DNA of 64,000 nt from Cephalopachus bancanus. Taxonomy: Eukaryota; Chordata; Mammalia; Primates; Tarsiidae. Of this stretch, positions 1 to 10,447 are shown piece after piece. Made by a program: the position numbers and the translations under genes. The stretch spans positions 18,414,001 through 18,478,000 of the forward strand of contig JAPVLO010000008.1 of NCBI GenBank assembly GCA_027257055.1. The letters run 5' to 3'. Positions within the stretch are counted from its first letter, which is position 1. The number at the start of each line of letters is the position of its first letter. The notes beneath the pieces were generated by a model. That model saw only the letters and a program-made list of their open reading frames with translations, had not been told where the DNA came from and ran no database searches.

Positions 1-947
1 TCTTGCTTTCCCAGCTTCCTTAGGTGACTTGTTAGGCTATTAATTTGTGATCCTTCCATTTTCTTCATGTGTGTTTGTAGGGATATAAATTCCCCTCTTA
101 CTACAGCTTTCATGTCGTCCCAGAGATTTTGGTAAGATGTTTCTTCATTTTCATTTGTTTCCAGGTATCTTTTAATCTCTGTTTTGATTTCATCATTGAC
201 CCAGGAGTTGTTTAGCATCATGCTGTTTAGTGTCTGTGTCTTTGTGGGTTTTAGGAGGATCTTGTTGGTGTTGATGTTTATTTTTGCTCCACTGTGGTCC
301 GAGAAGGTAAAATTTTGGTTCTTTTAAATTTGCTTATACTTAATTTATGGCCAAGTATGTGGTCGATCTTAGAGTATGTCCCATGCAGTGATGAGTAGAA
401 TGTATAGTCTGTGGTCTTTGGATGGAGTGTTCTGTAGGTATCAATTAAGTCCATTTTGTCAGGTGTCACATTGAGGTTTCAGATCTCATAGCTGATTTTT
501 TGTCTTGATGATCTGTCTAGGGTTTGAATGGGGTGTTGAAGTCCCCAGCTATGATGGTGCTGGAATCAATATCTTTTGTTAGTTTACCTAGAAGCTGCTT
601 TATGAAATTTAGCGCTCCTATCTTGGGTGCATATGTGTTTGACATGGATATTTCTTGTTGATGGATTGAACCGTTTATCATTATGTAGTGGCCTTTGGTA
701 TCTTTTTTAATTTTTAATAGCTTGAAGGGTATTCCTTTCTTTTTGTCCTGTTTGCCTGAAAGTTTGTTTCCCATCCTCTTACTTTGAGTCTGTGAGTGTC
801 CTTTGTAGTGAGGTGAGTCTCTTGAAGGTAATAGATTGTTGCCTGGTGATATTTTATTCATTTTGCCATTCTATGTCTTTTCAGTGGTGCATTTAGTCCA
901 TTCACATTTAGGCTAATAATTGAAATGCAAGAGTTGATCCCTGTCAT
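1..947 (-). pseudogene. L1 ORF2 (endonuclease/reverse transcriptase), damaged 5' portion
   Basis: ORF2 of L1 encodes the apurinic-type endonuclease and reverse transcriptase that act in cis on L1 RNA. The start codon is at 947 on the minus strand, followed by residues recognisable as the usual N-terminus (SLNVNGLNAPLKRH-like). The frame meets a stop after about 30 codons. Endonuclease motifs remain in separate frames: KDTKGHYIMINGSIHQQE, YAPKIGALNFIKQLL, AGDFNTP and, further on, TYRTLHPKTTDYTFYSS and HGTYSKIDHILGHK. Stretches of the family consensus are missing between GDFNTP and LIDTYRTLHPK and before the GHYIM block, so small deletions and frameshifts have broken it. The catalytic domain for reverse transcription lies beyond position 1. 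Confidence 0.88.
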
Positions 948-1022
948 AAGGTTCTTACAGAGTTGTTGTTCTTGTTTTTTTGTTGTCTTTCTTTGGGTTT
1001 TGGAGTTGGTTCATGTGTGTTT

Positions 1023-1898
1023 TTAATCTTTTGCCTGTACCCTTGTGAAGAATGTTGTTGTTATTTTTTCCTTTTCTTGTGTTTTCAGCACTTTCTTAAG
1101 TGTTTCTTGTAGAGGTGATCTGGTGGCAGCGTAGGTTCTTAGGGATTGGATATCTGGAAAAGATTTCAATTCTCCCTCACTAATGAAGCTTAGCTTGGCT
1201 GGGTAAGTTATTCTTGTTTGAAATTGTTTATCTTTTAGAACTTTGAAGATAGGGCTCCTGGATCTCCTAGCCTGGAGGGTTTCTGTAGATAAATCTGCTG
1301 CTGTTCTAATTGGTCTTCCCTGGTAGGTAGTCTGGCCTTTTTCTCTTGCTGCCTTTAGGATTTTTTCTTTTATAGCTACTTTGTTTAGGCGAATTATTAA
1401 GTGTCTGGGAGTTGGTCTTCTCATTTGTTGTCTTGCAGGGGTTCTCTGAATCTCTTGTGCTTGAATTTTTGCATCACTGATGAGATGAGGGAAGTTTTCT
1501 TGAATGATTTCATGAAATGTTTGTTCCAGTGTGACCTCTGACTCTCTCTCTGCCTTAGGAAGGCCAATTATTCTTAGGTTCGGTCTCTTGAAGTAATTCA
1601 TCTCCTGAAGGTTTTGGTCTGACTTTTTAAGCTTCTTTTCTATGTTTTTGACAGTTTGGGTTAGTTCTGTATTTTGGTCTTCAAGTTCTGAGATTCTTTC
1701 TTCTGCTTGGCTAATTCTTCTTTCTGTGCTAATTAGTTTGTTATTTATTTCCATCACAGTATTCTTTACTGCTGTTATTTCTGTCATCGGCTCCTTCCTA
1801 TTTTCCTCTTGTCTCTTCTCTATTTTTTAAATTCTGTCTATTATTGCCTTGATGTCTGGGTTTGTTGCTTGTGACCAGTCATTCTGGGGGCTTTTCAT
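1023..1898 (-). pseudogene. L1 ORF1p (RNA-binding chaperone), one premature stop
   Basis: ORF1p is the trimeric RNA-binding protein that coats L1 RNA. The best start is the ATG at 1898 (MKSPQNDWSQATNPDIK), giving 291 codons to the stop at 1023. Codon 24 (1829-1827) is TAA, so the longest unbroken frame starts at the internal ATG at 1787 (254 residues). Domains: an N-terminal coiled coil of heptads rich in E/L/I/K (about residues 40-95, ISQAEERISELEDQNTELTQ), the RRM-like region opening at KRPNLRIIGLPK, the conserved QEIQRTPARQ and TPRHLIIRLNKV blocks, and the C-terminal domain with AREKG, ADLSTETLQARR and RITYPAKLSFISEGE. Human ORF1p is 338 residues, so this copy has a shorter N-terminus. Only one stop suggests modest age. 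Confidence 0.88.
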
Positions 1899-3359
1899 TT
1901 TTTATGTTCCAAAGTCTGTTTTCTCAGTGTCTGACCTCCCAGGGGTCTGTGTGAGCCCTGTATTCTTCTTTTGGTTTTTCTTCATTTGTGCAGATTTCTC
2001 CTCCCTACTTTTCCCTTCCCTCCACTTCCCCGTCTTCTTTAATTCTGTTATTCAGGAGTGGAGGGGTTTCTTTTACTTCTGTTTGTTCAATCTCCTATTC
2101 TTCCTAATGTATTTCCTCTTGCTTTATTCAGTTCTGGAGTTGGACTGTGGGTTGAGGGCAGTCCTTTTTGTAGTTTTGTGATTTAATTTAGGGGGCAACT
2201 GTGATTCAAAATCTCTCTGCAGATCCCAGTATCCACCAACAGCTGTATGTATAGTCTGAAACATACTTCCCACTGCCTTGGAGTCTGTCCATGCAGTGGG
2301 GTTGTGGGTTTACTCCCTGAAAGCAAAATGAGGTTAACAGAGGCAAGAGAATGGAGCAGGCAGTCGGGGTAGGGAGGATGGAGAGAGAGAGGAGTGAGAG
2401 GGAAAACAGTTGAGTGTACCGGCTGGTAAGTGAAAAGAGACACAAAGACTGAAACATATATTAAAAAAGCAATAACCACGACTGAAAGCTAACCAATAAC
2501 CATATAAAAAGCTAAAACATACAATGATGCTAACATACACACTGACCAACCTCTTTGTTGGTGTGCTATTCCTTTATACAAAGATGGAATTTACAAAGAA
2601 ATAAGAAGAAAGGAAAAAGGAAAAGAAAAAAGAGAAAAAGGGGGTGGTGGGAGGGATAGATTAAAGTCAGTAGACTAACAGAACCAACCAAGCACACTCT
2701 GAGACTTTTTCTTTAAGTCCAATGTCCTTTCAGCTCTGATTTCTAGCTGTCTTTGCAGGCTGGTAGAATTGTTCACAGTTAGGGCTAGTTGCCCCTGGAC
2801 TGCTGTGAAGAACAGTTCAGATATGGGCCCCCTGTCCAGTCTATTATTGAGATCTGGCTTTTTCTATTTATCAAGAGGGATGAGCCTCTTTCACTCCCGT
2901 TTTGATGTTGTTACCTTGGTTCCCCAGCAAGTAATGCTATCTCACAGCTACAGTCCAGAGGGGAGTGAGCTGGTTATGGATCCGTGACCTGCTGCAGCAA
3001 CTTCACAGGGGGAGTTCCACAGGCCTTTATCCGGGCTAGGGTCATGGTGTGGCAGTGGCAGCAACAGCCAGGCAGCGGCGATCTCAGACGATCCTGCTTG
3101 CAGGGGCTTCACAGTCTGAAGCTGGGAATGACCGCAGTGGTTGCATCCATGACTGCAGGAGCAGCCTGGACCGCCGTTATATCCGAGTAGCGATAGCAGG
3201 TAGCGGGTGATGGTGGTGGTTGAGCTCTCTGTGAAGAGCAGGCTGCAGAAGATGGGAGCTGCGGACCTTGGGAGAGAGCTAGGGTCTTTATGAGTGTTCT
3301 CTTTCGCAGAGGGTCTCACAGACCATGCCGCCCCGTCGTCATCTTGCAGGAAGTCCCCA
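1899..3359 (-). promoter_or_regulatory. L1 5' untranslated region / internal promoter
   Basis: About 1.46 kb between the L1 5' terminus and the ORF1 start. L1 5'UTRs carry an internal RNA polymerase II promoter. The first transcribed bases include CAAGATGACG at about +12, close to where human L1 has its YY1 element (CAAGATGGC); here the core differs by one base. The half nearest the terminus (2950-3359) is GC- and CpG-richer than the surroundings, as expected for an L1 promoter. Promoter activity is inferred from position, not shown. Confidence 0.7.
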
Positions 3360-5219
3360 ACTGTGCTATTTTTTAATGGAATCAATCTCAAATATTAAAA
3401 AAAATAAAACAGTTTTTTTGTGACAGAAAGTGTTGAAATAGATACTATGTTCTATTGTATAAATAAGTATAAAGTTAGATTGTTTAATGAACAGGATTCT
3501 GAATCTCATGGGGCAGTGGACAGGCTGCAATAAATAAGGGGAAAACATTCTCTGAAGTCTATCCCTTTTTCCCTCCACAACTCCATCCTTCCACCGCCTC
3601 AGATGGGTCCTGGTGTGTCCATATACTTGCAAGTTTGCACACAAACATAGGCATAAGCAACTTTTCATTTTAAGTCTATTGATGGACTAACATGACATCA
3701 GTCATCATTACTGCTTTGATATCAATAGAACTTAGAGCATTGAGCTTCAGTAACTTGTACTATTTTAGTCCAAAACTTTTACCAGGACTAAAGCTAATTC
3801 TTGGAAGCATGAAGTGGGGAAGAATTTGATCAGTCTTACCTACCCCTTCCTTTTTGGTCATTAAACCCCTCTACTTTAGACAATTTTTTAAAAAGGAATA
3901 TGTCGACCATATGTTAACTTTTTAAAATTATGTAGCAATAACCAGATGCATTTTGAATATTATTTTTGGAACTTATTATGTCTGATGATCATGGAAGTCA
4001 TATTAACTATTTTTAATACAACTACTCCCAATCCAGTCACTGGAACCATTGGTGACTATTTTTCTCTAGTATTTGAGAGGGAGTATCCAGGTGCAATTTA
4101 TGCCCAGTGTGATCTAATTCACTACAGTTTTTAGTTATAGATTGTAAACATTCAGAGAAAAACCCAATGGAAACTGGACCACAGTTGCTTATCCCCAAAC
4201 TTCTATGAGCCAGGACGTGCACAGGGAGAATAGTATATATGCTGAAAGGGTAAATTACATCCTGGCATAATGAACACATTGCAGCTGTACATTATCTCTG
4301 TAAGGCTACTGAAATGCAATTTAGTACCCTGTAGCACTAATTTTCCAAGTGACTTCAAAGAATGGATGCCCTTTGAAAGTATCTTGCTTACCCTTAGGGA
4401 GAACTGTACTAACATAAAAAGGTCTAGATCTTTGAGCCAAGATTCTTAGTACCTAAACTTTTCCACTAGCACTGAGAAACTTGTGGGGTACCACACAAAT
4501 TAATTTTGTCAGTGAATTTTTAGCCATGATTATGATAACATAGCCCCTTGGACCTTCTATAGTCTGTTATAGTTGCCCAGAAATACAAACTTGCTTAACT
4601 TTACTTTACCATATTAGCAGAGATAGCCACTTTTGTGTCTAACAAATGATTGATTATAGTTAGGCACTACATAGTTATTAACCAAGTCCCAGGGAAGGAA
4701 TTCAGCAGGAGTTTCTCCTTCATTGAATATTCTGGAAATAGAAATGTTTATGGGAGTTGGTTTATGAATCTGGAAGTCAGCTGCGAAGCATGGAAGGGAT
4801 GGTCAAAGATAAATCTGTGAATGTCTGCATCTGCTGAAGAGAAGTGAAAGAACTAGATTTGTTCTTCCACCTAAAACAACCAAAAAATCCTCCAGGCAGC
4901 ATATGCAAAAGAATGATTTTCAAGACGTTGGATATCAGGAAATGGAGGACAGTGAGCTCTGAGAGACAGGAAATCAATGAGGTGAGTCCTATAATTCCCT
5001 CAAATAGTTTACTGCCTTGAGAGAACTTTCAGGCAACAGAGAGAAGAGGAACTAAGGCAAATCTGGTTGACTCTCTGAGTTGAGAAATTAAATGATAATC
5101 TAGGAGTATGGCCAGAGTTAACAGAATAAAGTATTGGAGAGAAGAAGGTGATAGAAAGATAGAACTTCAGCGATTTGAAGAGTGTTTGTCAGAGTACAGT
5201 AGTCACCCCTTATTAGCAG
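3360..5219. other. No gene recognised
   Basis: AT-rich sequence flanking the L1. I find no convincing exon, RNA gene or recent repeat. Short ATG frames (for example on the minus strand at 3366-3668) have no family resemblance or splice context and look like chance. Confidence 0.5.
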
Positions 5220-5335
5220 TTTTGTAATAATGCTCGCTCTCATTTTTAATACTTGTAATTTGTGTTTTCTCCTTCTTCCTGGCTAGTCTGGCTTGAGATT
5301 AACACATTCTATTAGAATAGAAAATAAATTTGTGC
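5220..5335 (-). mobile_element. Old L1 fragment (antisense)
   Basis: The stretch 'tttttaatacttgtaatttgtgttttctcc...ctggctagtctggct' is almost repeated at 8870-8940 and reads like the antisense of an L1 ORF2 segment. It is short and diverged, so the exact subfamily is unknown. Confidence 0.5.
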
Positions 5336-5935
5336 ATATTATATGTATGGTTCGGTACTAGCTAGTTTTAGGTATCCACTGTGGGTTTTGGAACATATCC
5401 CCTGTGGGTCTGCTGTAGTGAGAAAACCATGCAATGAGGTAACTACCTGAAGCAAGGAAAAATCATCTAAGAGAATTAGTGGGAACAGTCCTTATGTTTA
5501 TACAAGGCAGGAAAAAGTGCCTGGTTGAGTCAGGTTTGAATACCTCATTACTTAATGGAAATTAGGTAGAATACTCATAATTGTCTTGCTTTAGTATTGG
5601 GGAATAATTAACTAAATGCTGCTTTGGTTCTAACAAATCTTAAAAGAAAGACGTAAAAGGATCAAAGTGATTTTAAGTAATTTAAATGCATTCCAGAATA
5701 AAGCTCATGATATGTATCCAACACCCAACATGGTAAAATTTACAATATTTGACATCCAGTTAAAAGTTACTGGGCATACAAAGAGGCAAGAAAACACTAC
5801 CCATAATAAAGAAAAAGAAGGCAGCCAACTGAAACCAACTCATAACTGAAACAGATGTTAGAATTAGCAGACAAATACATGAAAGTAGCTCTTATAACTT
5901 TAGCCCATATGTTCAGAAGTTAGGTAGAGCCATGG

Positions 5936-5936
<1 letters not shown>

Positions 5937-5965
<29 letters not shown>
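5937..5965. repeat. (AC)n microsatellite
   Basis: Uninterrupted AC dinucleotide run of about 14 units, seen directly. Confidence 0.97.
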
Positions 5966-5968
<3 letters not shown>

Positions 5969-6422
5969 AAATGCCAACATATGAAAACTATGATGTCTAA
6001 TGTGAAAAAATTCACTAGATGGTAATAGAAGAATTAGATTGGATGAAATTAATGGTAAATACACTGGATGAGATTAGACATTGTACAGGAGAAGAGTAGT
6101 AAAAAGATTAACAATAGAAACTATTCAAAGTGAAATACAGGAAGAAAGCATAAGAGAATAAAGAATATAGTACAAATTATTGTAAAGAGCATCAGTGAGG
6201 AAATCTTTCAGTAGCTTAATCAATGTGTACTTGGAATGCCCAAAGCACATTTATTAAGTGGAGGAAAGAAAAATATTTGAAGAAGCAATAGCTATAACTT
6301 TGCCAAATGATGAATACTACATAACCACAGACTTAAGAAGCTCAATAAATCCCAAGCACAAGAAATATAAAGAAAATTACATCAAAACATATTATAACCA
6401 AATTACTTAAAACCAGTGATGA

Positions 6423-6710
6423 GCCAGGCTCGGTGGCTCAGCCTGTAATCTCGCACCTTTGGGAGGCTGAGGTGAGTGGATTGCCTGAGTCCGCGGGTTC
6501 GAGACCCATCTGGGCAGCGAGACCTCATCTCTACAATAAATCAAAAAATCAGCCGGGCATTGTAGCGCATGCCTACAATTCAGCTACTCGGAAGGCTGAG
6601 GCGGAAGGATCACTGGAGCCCAGCAGGTGGCTGGGAGCGGCCACTGCACTCCAGTCTGGGCGACAAAGTGAGACTCCAACTCAAAAACAACAACAACAAA
6701 AAAAAAAAAC
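6423..6710 (+). mobile_element. Alu SINE, lineage-specific (tarsier-like) variant
   Basis: Full dimer with A-rich tail. Flanked by a direct repeat AAAACCAGTGATGA (6409 onward and 6711 onward), an exact target-site duplication in the host L1. Carries the variant A box (TGGCTCAGCCTG) and the right-arm GGGAGCGGCCACTGC block. The B box is 'GGGTTCGAGACCCAT', slightly decayed. Confidence 0.95.
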
Positions 6711-7076
6711 AAAACCAGTGATGAAGAGAAAATTTTAGAATCAGCCAGAGGAAAAAAGGACACATATCCACAGATGAACAAAGATGAGGATGATGGTGGA
6801 TTTCTTGTGAGAAACAATGCAAGTGAGAAGACTATGGAGCAATATCTTTAGTACTGAAAAAAACCAAATGCAACCAAGAATTCTGTACCCAGAAAAAATA
6901 TTTTTCACAAACCAAGATGAGATAAAGATGTTTTTGTCAGACATACAAAAACGGATTTAATTGATCATCAGTAGACCTACCTTGCAGAAATGTTAAGAAA
7001 AGTCTGAAGGATAATTGTACCATATGAAAATATGAATGTCCACAAAGGAATGAAGAGCTTTAAAAATGGTAATTTG

Positions 7077-7361
7077 GCCAGGTGCAGTGGTTTAAGCTTG
7101 TAATCTCAGCACTTTGGTAAGCTGAGGCAAGAGGACTGCCTGAGCCCAGCGGGTCAAGACCAGCCTGGGCAACTTGGTGAGACCTTGTCTCTACAATAGT
7201 TAAAACAATTAGCTGGGCATGGTAGTGCATGCCTGTAGTTCCAGCTACTTGTAAGGCTGAGGCGGAAGGATCACCTGAACCCACAGGTCAATGCTGGGGT
7301 GGCTGTGAGCATGTCACTGAACTCCAACCTGGGTGACAGAGTGAGACTGTGTCTCAAAAAA
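7077..7361 (+). mobile_element. Alu SINE, older diverged copy
   Basis: Dimeric Alu starting GGCCAGGTGCAGTGGTT and ending in a short A tail. It has the one-base deletion in the A-box region but lacks the perfect GGGTTCGAGACCC B box (here GGGTCAAGACC), and its right arm reads GTGGCTGTGAGCATG rather than the GC hairpin. It therefore looks intermediate between AluJ and the abundant variant, or simply more decayed. Flanks share a weak duplication (aatggtaa / aaaggtaa). Confidence 0.88.
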
Positions 7362-8265
7362 AGGTAACTACATGGATAAATATACAATTTTTCTTATTTA
7401 ATTATCTTTAAAATAATTGACTAGTTGAACCAAATAATATTAATGTACTGTTGGGTTTTTAAATATATAAAAATAAAATATATAACTTGATAGCATAAAG
7501 TCCAAGAGGGTAGAAAAGGGAGTATACTATTGTAAGGTTCTAGTATTATATATGAGGTAGTATATCACTTGAAGATTGGTTGAGAAAAATTAAGAGCATA
7601 TATACTATAAACTCTAAAGTAATCACTTAATGAAATCAAAGGTATATAGCTAATTAGCCAACTAGTAATAAAGTAGAATCATAAAATAATCCAAAAGAAG
7701 GTAGAAAAGAGTAAGAAGGAAACAAAGCACAGAAGAGACAAATAGAAAACTAAAAGGAAGATTATAGACTTAAAAATATGCATATCTGTTATTACATTAA
7801 ATATAAATGGCCTAAACTCCTTAATTGAAAGGCAGAGATTATGAGATTATAAGACCTAAATATATTCTTGTCTTTATATAAAAAGACACAAATATAAAAT
7901 TCCTGACTACACTGCTATGCAATATAGCCATATAGCAAAATTACACTTGTACCCCATATATTTATGCAAATAAAAACAAAAACAAACAACCAAAAAGGCA
8001 CATATAGTCAAAAAGTAAAAGAATGGGCATTGGTATACCATCCTAACAATAATTAAAAGAAAGCTTGAGTGACTGCATTAATAGCTGTCAAAATAGATAT
8101 CAGAGCAAAGATAAGGATAAAAAACTCATTTCGTTATAATAAAGTTATTTATGTATCAAGAGAATAATTATTTATACTTATGTACCAAAATACATGAAGT
8201 GAACTACAAAAATACTTTTAACTCACAATTTATTTGGAGACATTAATGTCTACTTTTCTTTTCTT

Positions 8266-8554
8266 TTTTTTTTTTGAGTTGGAGTCTCACTCAGTCACCC
8301 AGACTGGAGTGCAGTGGCTGCTCCTGGCCACCGCAGCCTTGACCTGCTGGGTTCCGGTGATCCTTCCGCCTCAGCCTTCCAAGTAGCTGGAATTATAGGC
8401 ACGTGCTACCACGCCTGGCTAATTTTTTTGATTTATTGTAGAGATGAGGTCTCACCAAGTTGCCCAGGCAGGTCTTGAACCCACAGGCTCAGGCCATCCA
8501 CTCACCTCAGCCTTCCAAGGCACGGGATTACAGGCTGCGCCTCCGAGCCTGGCT
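8266..8554 (-). mobile_element. Alu SINE, lineage-specific variant
   Basis: Reverse-oriented dimer with T-rich tail at the left. Target-site duplication CTACTTTTC (8250-8258 and 8556-8564). Inserted in the old L1 ORF2 region, opposite in direction to the Alu at 7077 and the one at 9482. Confidence 0.94.
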
Positions 8555-8829
8555 CCTACTTTTCAAGTTACTAAAATAAGTAGATATAAAATCAGCAAGG
8601 GAAGGAAGACTTATACAACACTATTATTCAGCTTGACATAATTGGCATCCTGTAACACCCAGCCATAAGAGAATACACATCCTTTTCAGGTATATACAGG
8701 ACATTAATGAAGATAGACTCCACTCTTGAACATGAAACAAGCCCTCCAAAATTCAAAAGGATTCAAGTCAAACAATGTGTGTTCACAGACCACAACTGAA
8801 TTAAATTTAAAGGATATGTGTATTATTTA

Positions 8830-9265
8830 ACTATTTTTTAAATATCTTTTGAATTTGTAATGACGTTATCTCATTTTTGATATTTGTAATTTATGTTTTC
8901 TCTTTTTTTCTGGCTAGTCTGGCTAGAAGTTAATATATTTTATTAATTATCATCATTGATATTTTATATTTCTTTTCTGTTATCTATTTTATTTATATCT
9001 AATATTTGTTGTTTCTTTCTGCTTGCCACTGGGTTTGTCTTTTTCTTTTTTAAAAAATTTCTTAAGGTAAAAGTTAAGATTATTGCTTTGAGAGGTTTTT
9101 TTCCTAATATAAGCATATGTACTATAAACTTCCCTAAGTACTGCTAAAAGTTTTGAAATGTTACATATTTATTCACATTTAACTCAAAATATGTCTTAAT
9201 TTTTACTAAGATGTCTACATTGTTGTAAGGGTTATTTAGAAGTATCATGTTTAATTTAAAAAATT
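8830..9265 (-). mobile_element. Old L1 fragment (antisense)
   Basis: T-rich sequence that reads as the antisense of L1 ORF2 ('ttctggctagtctggctagaag', then 'tttcttaaggtaaaagttaagattattgctttgagag'). Decayed, without open frames. It sits between two sense-strand L1 pieces. Confidence 0.6.
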
Positions 9266-9481
9266 TGGGGATTTTCTAAAGTTAGTTTAAATGTAAGTTC
9301 ACCCCAAGTTGATCTATAGATTCAATGCAACCCAAATTAAAATCTTAGCATGCTTTTTTGGTAGAAATAGGTAAGCTGATTTTAAAACTTATGTGGAAAT
9401 ACAAAGCATCTAGAATAGACAAAACAACTTTGAAAAGATGAAAAAAATTGGAGGATTAGACTTATTAAAAAGCAATAGTAG

Positions 9482-9772
9482 GCCGGACTTGGTGGCTCAG
9501 CCTGTAATCCCAGTACTTTGGGAGGCCGAGGTGAGTGGATTGCCTGAGCCTGTGGGTTCGAGACCCGCCTGGGCAACTTGGTGAGACCTCATCTCTACAA
9601 TCAATCAAAAATTAGCTGGGTGTGGTAGCATGCGCCTGTAGTTCCAGCTACTTGGAAGGCTGAGGTGGAAGGATTGTCGGAGCCCAGCAGGTCAAGGCTG
9701 CAGTGGCCAGGAGCGGCCATTACACTCCTTCAGGGTGACAGAGTGAGACTCCAACTCAAAAAAAAAAAAAAA
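9482..9772 (+). mobile_element. Alu SINE, lineage-specific variant
   Basis: Full dimer GGCCGGACTTGGTGGCTCAG to an A tail. Target-site duplication AAAGCAATAGTA at the left and AAAGCGATAGTA at the right (one difference). B box GGGTTCGAGACCCGCC intact; right-arm hairpin present but decayed. Confidence 0.95.
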
Positions 9773-9865
9773 AAGCGATAGTAAGTAAGGCTGCATGATA
9801 GTGGCATCAACATAGACAGATAGGTCAGTGGGATAGAATAAAGGGTCCAAAAATATATTTACATG

Positions 9866-10447
9866 TACAAAGGGGGCCAAAAAATGTATATACATTTTCA
9901 GAATGGAAAAAAAAAACAATTAAAATTGTAATAATATACACCAATGACAAAAGATGAATACAAGTCACGTTTGACTTCTGCAGTTACAAGAGTTGCTTAA
10001 AGTGGTTACCATCAGCATCCAGACACTTCTGATTACATGAACTACTGCAGAACTTGTTGCTGTGTGAGCCCTCCTGGATCCTCCCTTGTGTACATCACAC
10101 ACAGTACCATGCCTCTCAAACAAATCACGAATGCGTGCAATTGTTATGTGTGTTGGAGGTTCTGTTGCATACTCACACCTCCATTGTTGTTGAACTTCCA
10201 CAACATTCTCATATTTCAAATACTTCAAAATAGCTTTGCATTCCTCACAGAACAACCATGCTTCCTCCATTTTCTCTGACTGTCCTGCCTGTCACATGGT
10301 GATGGTAGCAATCATTTGATTAATGCCTTCTTTTGAGCGAATGTCATTTTACACATTGCTACCGTAATTCAATTCAACTTTGAAAAGTAGTACGTAGATA
10401 ACTTCTCTTAAAATGTGTACACCTTTTTGGGGGGCACCCATGGTATA
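9866..10447 (-). mobile_element. Tc1/mariner-type DNA transposon, internally deleted, nested in L1
   Basis: A 0.58 kb insertion into L1 ORF2. Ends are inverted repeats: left CAAAGGGGGCCAAAAAATGT, right (reverse complement) CCATGGGTGCCCCCCAAAAA followed by GGTGTACACATTTTAAG, matching the left end's TGTATATACATTTTCAG. Each end abuts a TA, the target of this superfamily. Host L1 text resumes cleanly (acatgTA / TAtagacaactt). Inside, on the minus strand, is a remnant transposase reading frame joining the N-terminal DNA-binding region to the extreme C-terminus. It is therefore a non-autonomous deletion derivative. Confidence 0.8.
9965..10270 (-). pseudogene. Deleted mariner-type transposase
   Basis: An open frame of 101 residues. 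Residues about 5-65 look like a mariner helix-turn-helix DNA-binding region (KAILKYLKYENVVEVQQQW, RIRDLFERHGTVCDVHKGGS). The catalytic DD(E/D) core is absent. After GGSRRAHTA the frame passes into sequence that, in another frame, reads like a typical mariner C-terminus (CLDADGNHFKQLL then stop). The internal deletion therefore removed most of the gene and shifted the frame. It cannot encode an active enzyme. The family assignment rests on the HTH pattern, terminal repeats and TA flanks; the exact subfamily is unknown. Confidence 0.68.

Larger units (their letters stand above)
1..3359 (-). mobile_element. LINE-1 retrotransposon, 5' part, truncated by the window edge
   Basis: Read on the minus strand, this is an L1 starting at about 3359 (first bases GGGGACTTCCTGCAAGATGA). 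It has a CpG-containing 5'UTR, ORF1, a spacer of about 75 bp and the start of ORF2, and leaves the window inside the ORF2 endonuclease region. The order and protein matches are those of a primate-type L1. It is better preserved than the other L1 pieces here (ORF1 has one stop), so it is probably the youngest L1 in the window. Having an intact 5' end is unusual, since most L1 insertions are 5' truncated. The 3' end and target-site duplication lie outside the window. Confidence 0.93.
5820..8825 (+). mobile_element. Old L1M/HAL1-type LINE, interrupted by three Alus
   Basis: The non-Alu sequence reads in order as degenerate L1 sense strand. ORF1-like text comes first ('gaagctcaataaatcccaagcacaag', 'cagccagaggaaaaaaggacaca', 'gaattctgtacccag'). 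The ORF1/ORF2 junction follows ('cacaaaggaatgaagagc'), then ORF2 N-terminal sequence ('attacattaaatataaatgg') and an endonuclease-domain stretch ('aacaatgtgtgttcacagaccacaactgaatt' region). Every frame is broken. Alus at 6423-6710, 7077-7361 and 8266-8554 split it, so it predates them. HAL1 and L1ME share this 5' text and I cannot separate them by eye. Confidence 0.75.

Noticed and set aside
2948..3391. 147-residue minus-strand frame near the L1 start
   Set aside because: Lies in the L1 5'UTR; GC-rich sequence keeps frames open by chance.
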